This document shows positions 8,959 through 17,652 of a stretch of DNA of 64,000 nucleotides, one piece after another. How positions within the stretch are numbered: the stretch's first letter is position 1; each line of letters begins with the position of its first letter. The translations under genes were made by a program, and so were the position numbers. Source of the DNA: Weissella viridescens (GTDB lineage Bacteria; Bacillota; Bacilli; Lactobacillales; Lactobacillaceae); the NCBI RefSeq assembly GCF_003862435.1, contig NZ_RHGY01000001.1:310001-374000 (forward strand), read 5' to 3'. The notes beneath the pieces are model-generated. The model did not search any database and was not told the DNA's origin. It saw nothing but the letters and a program-made list of their open reading frames with translations.

Positions 8959-9936
8959 ATGGCTAAAGATAAGTTAATCGGTGTTGATTTAGGTGGAACA
9001 ACAATTAAGTTTGCAATTTTGACCAGTGAAGGTGAAATTCAACAAAAATGGTCAATTCGTACAAATATCTTAGATGAAGGGTCACACATTGTACCTGACA
9101 TTATTGATTCAATTAACCATCACTTGGATCTTTTCCAACTTTCACGCGAACGTGTGATTGGAATTGGAATGGGAACTCCAGGAACGATTGATTTTGAAAA
9201 TGGAACAGTTCGTTCAGCTTACAACTTGAACTGGAATGGTGAACAAGATGTTCGCGCCCAACTTGAAGTTGGTACTGGTTTCCCAGTGACATTGGATAAC
9301 GATGCGAACTGTGCTGCCCTTGGTGAACAATGGCGTGGTGCCGGAGATAACGAACCAAACGTTGACTTCATCACACTAGGAACTGGTGTTGGTGGAGGAT
9401 TGGTGCTTGACGGTAAGCTTGTTCATGGTGCTGCTGGTTCAGCCGGTGAAATCGGACACGTGATCGTTGAACCTGATGGTTACCAATGTACTTGTGGAAA
9501 CAAGGGATGTTTGGAACAATATGCCTCAGCAACCGGTGTTGTGCACCTAGCACAAGACTTGGCTGAAGCTTATGTTGGAAGCGCCCGTTTGAAGGAAATG
9601 ATCGACAATGGTGATGAAGTAACGTCAAAGATTGTCTTTGACCTTGCTAAGGAAGGTGACTTCCTTGCCAACGAAGTTGTTGATAAGGTTGGACACTACC
9701 TTGGATTGGCATGTGCTAACTTGGCTAACACATTGAACCCAACAAAGATTATCATCGGTGGTGGTGTTTCAGCCGCTGGTTCATTCTTGTTGGACCGTAT
9801 CGATGCGAACTTCCAAAAGTTTGCCTTCAAGCCAACGCGTGATGTAACTGAATTGCGCTTAGCTGAATTAGGTAACGATGCTGGTGCTTACGGTGCAGCT
9901 TCAATTGCATTGCAAAGTAACCGGACAATTGCCTAA
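8959..9936 (+). CDS. glcK: ROK family glucokinase
   Basis: A 325-residue cytoplasmic kinase phosphorylating glucose to glucose-6-phosphate. The N-terminal phosphate loop is GVDLGGTTIKFA. The ROK zinc motif CTCGNKGCLE has C177, C179 and C184, with the zinc-binding histidine in GEIGHVIVEPDG just before; the sugar-binding DNDANCAALGE is present. I use the ATG at 8959, nine bases after GGAG, not the upstream TTG. It would use free glucose released by the alpha-glucosidase and trehalose enzymes encoded further on. Confidence 0.95.
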   Translation: MAKDKLIGVDLGGTTIKFAILTSEGEIQQKWSIRTNILDEGSHIVPDIIDSINHHLDLFQLSRERVIGIGMGTPGTIDFENGTVRSAYNLNWNGEQDVRAQLEVGTGFPVTLDNDANCAALGEQWRGAGDNEPNVDFITLGTGVGGGLVLDGKLVHGAAGSAGEIGHVIVEPDGYQCTCGNKGCLEQYASATGVVHLAQDLAEAYVGSARLKEMIDNGDEVTSKIVFDLAKEGDFLANEVVDKVGHYLGLACANLANTLNPTKIIIGGGVSAAGSFLLDRIDANFQKFAFKPTRDVTELRLAELGNDAGAYGAASIALQSNRTIA

Positions 9937-9940
9937 ATTA

Positions 9941-9964
9941 AAAAGCCGGGAACGGCTTTTTTTT
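9941..9964 (+). terminator. Terminator of glcK
   Basis: Stem AAAAGCCG/CGGCTTTT with GGAA tetraloop, then T-run. Confidence 0.85.
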
Positions 9965-10085
9965 ATGGTTGAAAACTAAATTTTTTTAAAAAATGGCGCA
10001 AAAAGCCGTTGTGACAAGCAAAAACTGGTAAAATTAAGTATTAAATCAAACGATATTTATACAAATGGAAAGGGGGAGCCAGCCC

Positions 10086-10490
10086 ATGAATTTAATTTGG
10101 ACAGTGTTGTTGACGATTTTGATTATCTGGGTCGCTTGGACAGCTGGAATGTGGCTTTGGACACGTTATGGTGCAAAATCTAGTGCGAAAGTATTAGACT
10201 CTAAGGATTTTGATGAGCAAAGTCGCGGTCACCAAATTTTTGATTTGCGTGATGCCGATTCATTTAAGGCCAAGCACGTACTTGGTGCGCGTAATGTGCC
10301 ATATGCCATGTTGAAAGATAATCATGCTGCGATTCGTAAGGATCAACCGGTTTTCTTATATGACACAAATATGCAATACGCATCACGATTGGCACGAATC
10401 TTGAAGAAGGAAGGATATCATAATATTTATATCCTTAAGAATGGATTTGCGACTTATCACGGTCGTACCAAGTCAAATAATGTGAACTAA
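10086..10490 (+). CDS. Membrane-anchored rhodanese-like protein without catalytic cysteine
   Basis: A 134-residue protein with one N-terminal transmembrane segment (about 3-25) and a rhodanese-like domain (about 40-130: FDLRDADSFKAKHVLGARNVP, later GYHNIYILKNGF). The position of the active-site cysteine in VFLY-x-TNMQYASRLA is aspartate (D93), so sulfurtransferase activity is unlikely; a binding or scaffold role is inference. The start at 10086 is chosen because AAAGGGGGAG precedes it at good distance, while the ATG 21 bases earlier has none. It sits after glcK as yqhL/yqgS-type genes do in related bacteria. Confidence 0.85.
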   Translation: MNLIWTVLLTILIIWVAWTAGMWLWTRYGAKSSAKVLDSKDFDEQSRGHQIFDLRDADSFKAKHVLGARNVPYAMLKDNHAAIRKDQPVFLYDTNMQYASRLARILKKEGYHNIYILKNGFATYHGRTKSNNVN

Positions 10491-10530
10491 AAAAGAGATG
10501 CGATGATTTTAATCATCGCATCTCTTTATT
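10491..10530. terminator. Bidirectional terminator between the rhodanese and DUF3042 genes
   Basis: A 17-bp stem (AAAGAGATGCGATGATT and complement) with T-run on the right and A-run on the left, serving both converging genes. Confidence 0.9.
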
Positions 10531-10546
10531 TTTAACATTTTAATGA

Positions 10547-10729
10547 TTAATAACGTGAACCGTGTGAGTGAGCAGCCTTACGAGCTGACTTCAATTCTGT
10601 GTTGTCAAACTTTGCTTGTTCTTCTTCCAAAGGTTCAATTTCAATCTTGTGGTAAGTGAATCCAGCAGCGGCAGCAGCAGCAATTGTTCCGGCGATTCCA
10701 GTAAGTAAACCAAATCCGAACTTCTTCAT
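10547..10729 (-). CDS. DUF3042 family small membrane protein
   Basis: A 60-residue protein with one glycine/alanine-rich N-terminal transmembrane segment (GLLTGIAGTIAAAAAAGF) and a short charged tail (KIEIEPLEEEQAKF). This matches the DUF3042 family of lactic acid bacteria. Function is unknown. AGGAGG precedes the ATG by a normal distance. Confidence 0.85.
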   Translation of the reverse strand: MKKFGFGLLTGIAGTIAAAAAAGFTYHKIEIEPLEEEQAKFDNTELKSARKAAHSHGSRY

Positions 10730-10814
10730 AATGGTTAATCCTCCTATTTATTGTTATTATTATTTTACCATACTTATACAGAAAATGAATTGTTCAAGAT
10801 GATAGGAAGAGATT

Positions 10815-11738
10815 ATGCAAAAATTAATTGTCATAGTGGGACCAACTGCTGTCGGTAAGACGGCTCTCTCCATTGCACTTGCTCAAGCAATTGATGGTGA
10901 AATTGTTTCCGGTGATTCCATGCAAGTTTACCAACAACTAAATATTGGGACCGCCAAGGCAACACCGGACGAACAAGCTGCTGTCCCACACCACATGCTT
11001 GATTTAGTCGCACCAACGGAACCTTATTCGGTGGCGCAATTCGTAGAACAGGCACGCCAGGAAATTGATGCCATAACACAAAAGGGGCATGTGCCAATTT
11101 TAGTCGGTGGTACAGGATTCTATGTGCAAGCCCTATTAGGTGATCGGCCTTTGGCGACGATTGATGAACAACCAGATCCTGAATTTGAGGCCAAATGGGA
11201 TGCTGATGTCGCCCAAAATGGTGAGGAAAATTTACGAGCAGCGTTAAAGGCTGTTGATCCAATCAGCGCAGAACGTATTTTACCAGGTCAAATTCGACGG
11301 ATGAAACGTGCGTTATTGATTAGTTTGCAGAGTGGGCAACCGTTCTCGAGTCTGCAACCTGAACCGGAACGAATTTATGATGCTAAGCTGATTGGTCTAA
11401 ATACTGAACGTTCGGTTTTATATGATAGAATCAATCAACGTGTCGATATGATGGTACAAACGGGTCTTTTGGATGAAGCTGAGTTGGTCGCACAACTACC
11501 AGATTCGGCAACCGCAAAAAAAGCCATTGGCTATAAAGAGTTATTCCCATATTTAGCAGGTTACGTTGACTTAGAAGCGGCAACAGAAGCCTTAAAACAG
11601 GCTTCACGACGCTATGCCAAACGTCAATTAACGTGGTTTAATAATCAAATGCCAGACATTGAATGGCATGATTTAGTCCAAAATTCTGATGAAATCAAGA
11701 CGGTTATCTCAGAAACACAAGACTTCGTGTCAGGTTAG
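10815..11738 (+). CDS. miaA: tRNA dimethylallyltransferase MiaA
   Basis: A 307-residue enzyme adding the dimethylallyl group to A37 of tRNAs that read UNN codons. The P-loop GPTAVGKT is at residues 8-15, then SGDSMQVYQQLNIGTAK (substrate base site), VGGTGFYVQALL, and the C-terminal RRYAKRQLTWF. Its last codons overlap the GlnR operator of the next operon. GlnR-linked miaA-glnR-glnA order is common in Firmicutes. Confidence 0.96.
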   Translation: MQKLIVIVGPTAVGKTALSIALAQAIDGEIVSGDSMQVYQQLNIGTAKATPDEQAAVPHHMLDLVAPTEPYSVAQFVEQARQEIDAITQKGHVPILVGGTGFYVQALLGDRPLATIDEQPDPEFEAKWDADVAQNGEENLRAALKAVDPISAERILPGQIRRMKRALLISLQSGQPFSSLQPEPERIYDAKLIGLNTERSVLYDRINQRVDMMVQTGLLDEAELVAQLPDSATAKKAIGYKELFPYLAGYVDLEAATEALKQASRRYAKRQLTWFNNQMPDIEWHDLVQNSDEIKTVISETQDFVSG

Positions 11739-11744
11739 CTGACA
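11728..11744 (+). promoter_or_regulatory. GlnR box
   Basis: TGTCA-N7-TGACA fits the GlnR/TnrA consensus TGTNA-N7-TNACA exactly. It overlaps the miaA stop codon and is centred about 50 bases before the likely glnR transcription start, the usual position for autorepression of glnRA. Confidence 0.8.
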
Positions 11745-11750
11745 TTTCAT

Positions 11751-11779
11751 TTTAAATCTCTTTGCTAAAGTGGTATAGT
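11751..11779 (+). promoter_or_regulatory. glnRA promoter
   Basis: TTTAAA (11751-11756), 17-bp spacer, TATAGT (11774-11779), directly after the GlnR box. Confidence 0.6.
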
Positions 11780-11801
11780 AATGGCATAGGAGGTTTGATA
11801 G

Positions 11802-12143
11802 ATGTCTGAGCGAGAATTAAAACGTGATTTGGCTATATTGCCAATCAGTGTAGTTCGTGAGTTAACAGGTCTGTCAGACCGCCAGATTCGTTATTATGAT
11901 CAGCAAGATTTGATTGCACCGCAACGTGGAGCAGGTAAGCAGCGACGCTATTCGTTAAATGATATTGATCGTTTGATTGAAATAGCAGACTATATGGATG
12001 CCGGTTATACTGTAGCCGATATTCATGAAATGGATGCTAAAAAGCATCGTCAATCTGAAGAAAATCCCGATGCGCAAATGCGAAAAGTCTTTGCGGATGA
12101 ACTTTTGCGAATTGGTCGTTTTGATAACAGTCGTCACTTTTAG
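11802..12143 (+). CDS. glnR: MerR family regulator GlnR
   Basis: A 113-residue repressor of nitrogen genes. The winged-helix DNA-binding part is clear (ISVVRELTGLSDRQIRYYDQQDLI and QRRYSLNDIDRLIEIADYMDAGY). The C-terminal tail, which in Bacillus senses feedback-inhibited glutamine synthetase, is present but short. It lies 24 bases before glnA, so the two form the classical dicistron, controlled by the GlnR box upstream. AGGAGG precedes the ATG. Confidence 0.95.
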   Translation: MSERELKRDLAILPISVVRELTGLSDRQIRYYDQQDLIAPQRGAGKQRRYSLNDIDRLIEIADYMDAGYTVADIHEMDAKKHRQSEENPDAQMRKVFADELLRIGRFDNSRHF

Positions 12144-12167
12144 AATTTCATAGAGGAGAATCTATTC

Positions 12168-13511
12168 ATGCGTAAGCACTATACAAAAGAAACTATCCGA
12201 CAACTAATTCAAGATGAAAATGTAGAATTTTTACGTCTACAATTTTCTGACGTTTTTGGAACCATCAAGAATGTTGAAGTGCCAATTTCTCAATTAGATA
12301 AGGTACTTGATAACAAGGTGATGTTTGACGGGTCATCAATTGAAGGCTTTGTACGAATTGAAGAATCAGATATGTACCTATATCCTGATTTGGATACATT
12401 TATGATTTTCCCATGGGCGACTGATTCACATGGTGGAAAGGTAGCACGTTTAATTTGTGATATTTACAATGTGGATCGCGAACCATTTATTGGTGACCCA
12501 CGTAGTAACTTGAAGCGTGTCCTTAAAGACATGGAAAGCATGGGCTATTCTAATTTCAATCTTGGAACAGAACCAGAATTCTTCTTGTTCAAGATGGATG
12601 AAAATGGTAACCCAACAACAAAGTTGAACGATAAGGGTGGTTACTTTGACCTTGCCCCACTCGACATGGGTGAAAACACACGTCGTGAAATCGTTTTGGA
12701 AATGGAAAAGATGGGCTTTGAAGTTGAAGCAGCCCACCACGAAGTTGCACCAGGACAACACGAAGTTGACTTTAAGTATGCCGATGCTCTTGAAGCAGCT
12801 GACAACATTCAAACATTCAAGTTGATTGTTAAGACAATTGCCCGCAAGCACAACTTGTATGCAACATTCATGCCAAAGCCTGTTTCAGGAATTAATGGAA
12901 ATGGTATGCACGTTAACATGTCACTGTTTAAGGATGGCCAAAACGTCTTCTTCGATGAAAATGGTGAAGAACAACTTTCAGATACTGCTTACCACTTCCT
13001 TGGTGGAATCTTGAAGCACGCCCAAAACTTTACTGCGGTTACAAACCCAACAGTCAACTCATACAAGCGTTTGACACCAGGATTTGAAGCACCAGTTTAC
13101 ATTGCTTGGTCAGGTTCAAACCGTTCACCAATGGTCCGCGTCCCCGCTTCACGTGGACAAAGCACACGTCTTGAATTACGTTCAGTTGACCCAACTGCAA
13201 ACCCATACCTAGCCTTTGCAACGATTCTTGAATCTGGTTTGGACGGTATCGAACACAAGATGACACCAAATGACTCTGTTGACCAAAACATCTACCTTAT
13301 GGATGAAACAGAACGTCGTAAGGCTGGAATCCGTGACTTGCCTGATACACTATTGGCAGCCGTTAATGATTTGGAAGGTGACGATGTTGTTAAGAAGGCG
13401 ATGGGATCATACATGGCCCGTACCTTCATCGATGCAAAGCGTCTTGAATACGGATCATACCGTCAAGAAGTTTCACAATGGGAGTTGGATAACTACCTCG
13501 AACAATATTAA
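12168..13511 (+). CDS. glnA: Glutamine synthetase type I
   Basis: A 447-residue enzyme making glutamine from glutamate, ammonia and ATP. It is the GSI-alpha form (no adenylylation region; short length). Visible motifs are [34 protein letters not shown] (metal and glutamate ligands), [16 protein letters not shown] (ATP region) and the flap glutamate loop after [13 protein letters not shown]. The C-terminus [18 protein letters not shown] contains the region that interacts with GlnR in Bacillus. Confidence 0.97.
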   Translation: MRKHYTKETIRQLIQDENVEFLRLQFSDVFGTIKNVEVPISQLDKVLDNKVMFDGSSIEGFVRIEESDMYLYPDLDTFMIFPWATDSHGGKVARLICDIYNVDREPFIGDPRSNLKRVLKDMESMGYSNFNLGTEPEFFLFKMDENGNPTTKLNDKGGYFDLAPLDMGENTRREIVLEMEKMGFEVEAAHHEVAPGQHEVDFKYADALEAADNIQTFKLIVKTIARKHNLYATFMPKPVSGINGNGMHVNMSLFKDGQNVFFDENGEEQLSDTAYHFLGGILKHAQNFTAVTNPTVNSYKRLTPGFEAPVYIAWSGSNRSPMVRVPASRGQSTRLELRSVDPTANPYLAFATILESGLDGIEHKMTPNDSVDQNIYLMDETERRKAGIRDLPDTLLAAVNDLEGDDVVKKAMGSYMARTFIDAKRLEYGSYRQEVSQWELDNYLEQY

Positions 13512-13536
13512 ACATAAAAGTTTTCTAAATGTTTTA

Positions 13537-13579
13537 AAAAAAGCCCTTTATCTGCGTACAGATACGGGCTTTTTTTTTG
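13537..13579 (+). terminator. Terminator of glnRA
   Basis: Stem AAAAAGCCC...GGGCTTTTT with inner TATCTG-CGTA-CAGATA arm and a 9-base T-run. Confidence 0.9.
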
Positions 13580-13647
13580 TAACGCGGTATAGTAAAGGAG
13601 TAGTAGTATCCTAAACACACACTAAGAAAATTTGGAGGGACAAAAAC

Positions 13648-14529
13648 ATGGAAAATATGCCCTACATTCAGACGGAAATTCCGGATAATGAAAACGTATT
13701 AAATAACAAACTAAGCGCAAAGGTGAAGTATGTTGAAGATGTCACCACTGCCCTAAACGAACATGATGATCGTCGCGTCTATGAATTAATTAATAGCAAA
13801 AAGTATAATGAATTGATTCGCGGGGTCGAACATGCTGATGATAATCGCTCATTGGCAAGTTTGGTAGCTGACTTACAACCTGACTTGAGTCATCATTTGG
13901 CAGAGCGATTGATTCAATATCTTGCCGAAGCGTTCCCATTCTTTTACTACCAAGAAAGTGCCTTGGGTGTATTTGAATTATACTTTGGTAACTGGTGGGA
14001 CCGTGCTTATTTTGGACGTTTAGATCCAATTAATGTCCAATTCAAGTTCAAGCAAGAAGAATACCAAAAGTTGGTTGAATCAGTGCGCCTAGCAGCTAAG
14101 GGGCAACGTTACCATTCAGCTGCAATTGATGAATTGACGAAGACGAATGAAGAATTACAACAACTTGTTGAAAAACAAGGTGAACGTAATACACAACGTC
14201 AAAGTCTTGAAAATCAATTGGATCACTTGGATGAAAAGGGGGGGTTCTTCAATCGCCCTTCAACCGAAGAACGCGACGAATTAAAGGCACAATTGGCAAT
14301 GTTGGATGATGAAGATGAGCAAGCCGAAACAGTGCCAGACCAAATCGAAAAGAATAATGCAACGATTTTAGCTTATTCAAAAGAAGATACCATTTTGATT
14401 TATGAGCAACGTGCGATTAATGAAAAATTTGGTTCGTTTGATCAATTTGAAGTTGCAGCAAAGGCGCTTTACGTGGATTACGTTAAGCAACTAGCTGCTG
14501 CTGCGGAGGGAGGTCAAGCTGATGCCTAA
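13648..14529 (+). CDS. Conserved-looking protein of unknown function, operon gene 1
   Basis: A 293-residue soluble protein that I cannot assign. Residues about 1-130 look globular and rich in aromatic residues (AFPFFYYQESALGVFELYFGN). Residues about 165-235 are charged and likely coiled coil (TNEELQQLVEKQGERN, RDELKAQLAMLDDEDEQ). No membrane segment or enzyme motif is seen. Ribosome site GGAGGG. Its end overlaps the next gene by 8 bases, so it is translated with two further unknown genes between glnA and tRNA-Arg. Confidence 0.8.
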   Translation: MENMPYIQTEIPDNENVLNNKLSAKVKYVEDVTTALNEHDDRRVYELINSKKYNELIRGVEHADDNRSLASLVADLQPDLSHHLAERLIQYLAEAFPFFYYQESALGVFELYFGNWWDRAYFGRLDPINVQFKFKQEEYQKLVESVRLAAKGQRYHSAAIDELTKTNEELQQLVEKQGERNTQRQSLENQLDHLDEKGGFFNRPSTEERDELKAQLAMLDDEDEQAETVPDQIEKNNATILAYSKEDTILIYEQRAINEKFGSFDQFEVAAKALYVDYVKQLAAAAEGGQADA

Positions 14530-15901
14530 TCAATTACAAAATCGAGTTAAAAATTATGTTGGATTGCTAGATCAAAATATTCAAGCAATTCAAAATGAAC
14601 TCAATCAAACGCAACAATTAGTTGAAAGTACTGAACCCGGAACAGTGCATTTGATGGCTGAATCATTGACACAAGCAAACTTAGATACGGCTTGGGTCCA
14701 AGTACCCCGTCAATATAGCCATGCGGACTATTTCTTAATTGCGATGGATCGTTTCATGCAATTAGATGGTGTCACTGGTTATAGCATTTTATTGCCTGTT
14801 GAAAAGGAAACGGTCACTTTGGTGATGACCGACTTGAACGTACCAGCCGCATTTGCCTTTGAAGAAAACAAAGATCAAAATGGTGGAGCCTATTTTGTTG
14901 AGTTAGCAACGGGTGAGCGCTTGTTCTACTGGTCACTTGAACGTAAGCAAATTCAATTCAATGCACGTGGCATTATTGATTTGTTAGTTGGTAACTTTGC
15001 CAAGCAACATGTGACCGTGGAACAAAACCAAATTATCGCAACGATGTTGACGGAATTTGGTCGCTACATGGAACGGGTTTTCAACTACAGTGTTGATTTC
15101 AATCTGTTGGAAACACGTGATGATTACGTTTACCAATTAATTCAACATGCTGAACCACAAGGAATGTTGGATAAGCTCTTCGTTTTGTCAGCCGACACTA
15201 ACTATTTCCTACAAGGTATTCCAAATGGTGCAGGAGTCATGTTGGATGATAATACTGAAGTGCGTATTTTCTTCGTAAATGATGCAAATGCGCTGGGTGC
15301 ACAACGTTGGCATTTCCAAGTAATTGACGGACGTGACCAATATTCTTGGTTAGATGTTTTGTTGAAGTACGATTTCATTGCGAACTGGTACCTTTCAGAA
15401 ACGAATACACTTGAAGTTAGCTATGATCAATTGGTCTTTGCGGTTCAAAAGACGCAACCAGTTGATATTCAATCAATCTTTACAGCAGAGCAAGGCACAA
15501 CACCTATGCTAGATGAAGAGGTTGTTGCTGCTAAGCAAGCCGCCGAAGCACAAGCTAAGGAGGCCGCTGAAAAGGCTGAACGTGAAGCCCAGGCAGCAGC
15601 AGAAAAAGCTGAACAAGAAGCGCAAGCCGCAGCTGAACAAGCCGCAGCTGAACAAGCTGAAGCTGAGGCAAAGGCAGCTGCTGAACAAGTTGAAACAACA
15701 GATCCTGAGGTGCCGGTGGTCGAGCCTGTGGACGACACTTTAGAACCAACTGAAGTCACGTCTGAAACGACTACGACTGAAGCGGCTGTGGAGAGCTCTG
15801 TAGCGCCTGTTGCTGAATCAAGTGCTTCAACGAGTGGTAAGACATTTGAAGAAGAAATTGGAGAAGCACTTAACTCTTCAAATAATACACCGGAAGGATA
15901 G
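14522..15901 (+). CDS. Protein of unknown function with Ala/Glu-rich tail, operon gene 2
   Basis: A 459-residue protein. Residues 1-320 are a globular unknown domain (YSHADYFLIAMDRFMQ, VEKETVTLVMTDLNVPAAF). Residues about 330-392 are a repetitive alanine/glutamate/lysine helix built from units such as AEKAEQEAQAA, and the last 65 residues are Thr/Ser/Val-rich and probably disordered. No signal peptide is seen, so it should be cytoplasmic. The repeat DNA (15530-15690) could expand or contract by slippage. It overlaps gene 1 and is 6 bases from gene 3. Confidence 0.8.
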   Translation: MPNQLQNRVKNYVGLLDQNIQAIQNELNQTQQLVESTEPGTVHLMAESLTQANLDTAWVQVPRQYSHADYFLIAMDRFMQLDGVTGYSILLPVEKETVTLVMTDLNVPAAFAFEENKDQNGGAYFVELATGERLFYWSLERKQIQFNARGIIDLLVGNFAKQHVTVEQNQIIATMLTEFGRYMERVFNYSVDFNLLETRDDYVYQLIQHAEPQGMLDKLFVLSADTNYFLQGIPNGAGVMLDDNTEVRIFFVNDANALGAQRWHFQVIDGRDQYSWLDVLLKYDFIANWYLSETNTLEVSYDQLVFAVQKTQPVDIQSIFTAEQGTTPMLDEEVVAAKQAAEAQAKEAAEKAEREAQAAAEKAEQEAQAAAEQAAAEQAEAEAKAAAEQVETTDPEVPVVEPVDDTLEPTEVTSETTTTEAAVESSVAPVAESSASTSGKTFEEEIGEALNSSNNTPEG

Positions 15902-15907
15902 GCGGCA

Positions 15908-16417
15908 ATGTTACTAGATTTTGCGAGTTACTTACGTGATACGAAAGCCATGTTTGGCGAGGTTAGCGGTAATTGGGAGCGTCCCATTAAACGGGATGAT
16001 ATGTTACTAAATGATTATCTTAATTTGGATATGTCATTGAGTAATTTAATCGCAGCAACCCATACAACAAATGCCAATGTCCCTGAGCCAGTCCCTGGGG
16101 TTCCAGCGACTGAAACAGTGGATTTGTATGCGCAAGCGCTAGTTCAATTCCTGTGTGTCAGTTTGAAGCAAGATTTGACGCATTTGATGGTTTTAGAAGA
16201 TGAGGATTTGGATGCGTTTAAACGTTTCCCACAGCGTTATCTTTTACATCAATTTGCGGGCATTAAAACGATGTTATCAAACAGTTACCACCAAAAGCGT
16301 CAAGACGATTTCTCACATGCTTGGCGTTCTTTCTTAAAGCTAGGGTTGAATGAATTATCCCTAGAACCAGCCGCAATTGATGCGGCTGTGCACAAAATTG
16401 TGACGCCTGAGAATTAG
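15908..16417 (+). CDS. Protein of unknown function, operon gene 3
   Basis: A 169-residue, mostly helical protein with no motif I recognise. Residues 105-150 (RFPQRYLLHQFAGIKTMLSN, WRSFLKLGLNEL) look like a packed helical bundle. It follows gene 2 by 6 bases behind GGAAGGATAGGCGG and ends in a terminator hairpin that includes its stop codon. Confidence 0.78.
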   Translation: MLLDFASYLRDTKAMFGEVSGNWERPIKRDDMLLNDYLNLDMSLSNLIAATHTTNANVPEPVPGVPATETVDLYAQALVQFLCVSLKQDLTHLMVLEDEDLDAFKRFPQRYLLHQFAGIKTMLSNSYHQKRQDDFSHAWRSFLKLGLNELSLEPAAIDAAVHKIVTPEN

Positions 16418-16437
16418 CTTGCACCAAGCTAATTTTA
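16414..16437 (+). terminator. Terminator of the three-gene operon
   Basis: Stem TTAGCTT/AAGCTAA with 5-nt loop followed by TTTT, overlapping the stop codon of gene 3. Confidence 0.55.
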
Positions 16438-16481
16438 GCCTTACAATAGTTAGATAGTTGCTTTATGCAAGCTATCTTGCT

Positions 16482-16555
16482 GGATCTATAGCATAACTGG
16501 ATAATGCACTCGGTTTCTACCCGAGCGACTGTGGGTTCGAGTCCCACTGGATCCA
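16482..16555 (+). tRNA. tRNA-Arg (anticodon UCU)
   Basis: A complete cloverleaf can be folded by hand: acceptor GGATCTA with TGGATCC, D arm GCAT/ATGC, anticodon arm CTCGG-TTTCTAC-CCGAG giving anticodon TCT, and T arm GTGGG-TTCGAGT-CCCAC. The CCA end is not encoded. It reads AGA codons. A strong terminator follows 5 bases later, and the DNA after it is gene-poor, as often seen at integration sites next to tRNA genes. Confidence 0.95.
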
Positions 16556-16559
16556 TACT

Positions 16560-16598
16560 ATAAAGCCGTCATCTCATTCGGATGACGGCTTTATTTAT
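16560..16598 (+). terminator. Terminator of tRNA-Arg
   Basis: A 14-bp stem ATAAAGCCGTCATC with its complement and 7-nt loop, then a T-rich stretch. Confidence 0.88.
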
Positions 16599-17117
16599 TG
16601 CAGTGATCCTAATGGCAAAAAGAAAAACGACCATTCAATAGAATAGTCGTTAAACACATTAATACTCAACACTTACGGTGCTAGGTAGTTGCAGCTACCT
16701 AACGGTTTTTATGTGTCTAATTTTCTGACGTATAATGGTTTTTTGCCAACCATAGCACACAATTGGAATTGGTTAGGCTTAACGAAAATGACAAAACAAA
16801 CCACGATAAACTTAAGGAATGGCAACAATTTCAACGTCTTGATTGTTGTAAAGGTGGTAAGACTATTCATAGTGATGATCACAAGTCGTTTGAGGGATAC
16901 TTAGTTGTGTCTCGTGAATCCATAATTTAAAGCAATGATTAAGCTGTTCGTTATATATATATAGATAAAACATATAAGAATAATAAGTTAACATTCCGTT
17001 GCAGATGATTGGGATTTTTTAAGAATGAAAGCAAAAGATATTTGTATATCTCTGCAATGCATCAAATGCTGGAAAGAGATTTCGGGTTCATCGTGATTGG
17101 GTGAAAGGGGGGACTTA
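16599..17117. other. Gene-poor stretch with hairpins and a coding remnant
   Basis: No intact gene. There is a hairpin at 16626-16651 (AACGAC...GTCGTT), a second at 16684-16703 (TAGGTAG/CTACCTA) followed by T-run, and a TATAAT at 16731-16736. The frame 16736-16930 is open for 64 codons without a normal start; its end reads DCCKGGKTIHSDDHKSFEGY, which looks like the tail of a real protein that I cannot name. The rest is AT-rich leader for the next gene. Confidence 0.5.
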
Positions 17118-17549
17118 ATGAAAAAAACCAGAACAGGTAAAAAAAATAATCAACCCATTCTGGGTGGTGTTTTAGCCTTGTTGGCGCTTTTTATTGGTGT
17201 CCCTTTCATCATATTGATGACGCTGGCGATGATGTTTGGATTAGCAATTCATTTTGAATCTGTCAAGACACCTTATTCCTATGTTCAAATCAACGAACCT
17301 GGTACTAGAGTATTTAAAGAGGATGATCCAATGTATAAAGTTGTTTCATATGATAAGATGGGCAAAGAGGTTGGCCTAGCAGAATTTACAGAAAAAAAGG
17401 ATATTCCGCTAGGCACATGGCTGAAAATGAAGAATATGGGAGATCCCTTTCCACCTTACGACATGAGCGTGATACCCGAGTCAGAAGTTCCTGATCAGGC
17501 AAAAATAGCTAATAAACGGCGTCAAAAGGAAATTGAATCAGACGAATAA
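17118..17549 (+). CDS. YxeA family (DUF1093-like) membrane-anchored protein, copy 1
   Basis: A 143-residue protein with a basic N-terminus, one strong transmembrane segment (about 13-42) and an outward domain with the YxeA pattern: YSYVQI, then YKVVSYDKMGKEVGLAEF, then PLGTWLKMKN and the closing IPESEVPDQAK. Function of the family is unknown. The ATG at 17118 has GAAAGGGGGGAC upstream; the TTG seven codons earlier is not used. The next gene is a diverged copy with the same domain, so they arose by duplication. Confidence 0.75.
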   Translation: MKKTRTGKKNNQPILGGVLALLALFIGVPFIILMTLAMMFGLAIHFESVKTPYSYVQINEPGTRVFKEDDPMYKVVSYDKMGKEVGLAEFTEKKDIPLGTWLKMKNMGDPFPPYDMSVIPESEVPDQAKIANKRRQKEIESDE

Positions 17550-17652
17550 TCTATTGTGGCGTATCCCCGCAATATGGGTGAGGAAACTGTATTCTGTTTA
17601 ATCATGACTCAAATAAACAGAATGGACGAAGGATATCGTAAGAGGATGACAC

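Noticed and set aside
15469-15759. Long antisense ORFs rich in Ala/Ser/Cys or Gln/Leu opposite the operon gene 2
   Set aside because: They are mirror readings of the repetitive Ala/Glu coding DNA; no ribosome site or start context.
16451-16478. Hairpin AGATAGTTGC/GCAAGCTATCT just before tRNA-Arg as a terminator
   Set aside because: No T-run follows and it lies within a few bases of the tRNA 5' end; it may be part of the tRNA leader but has no clear role.
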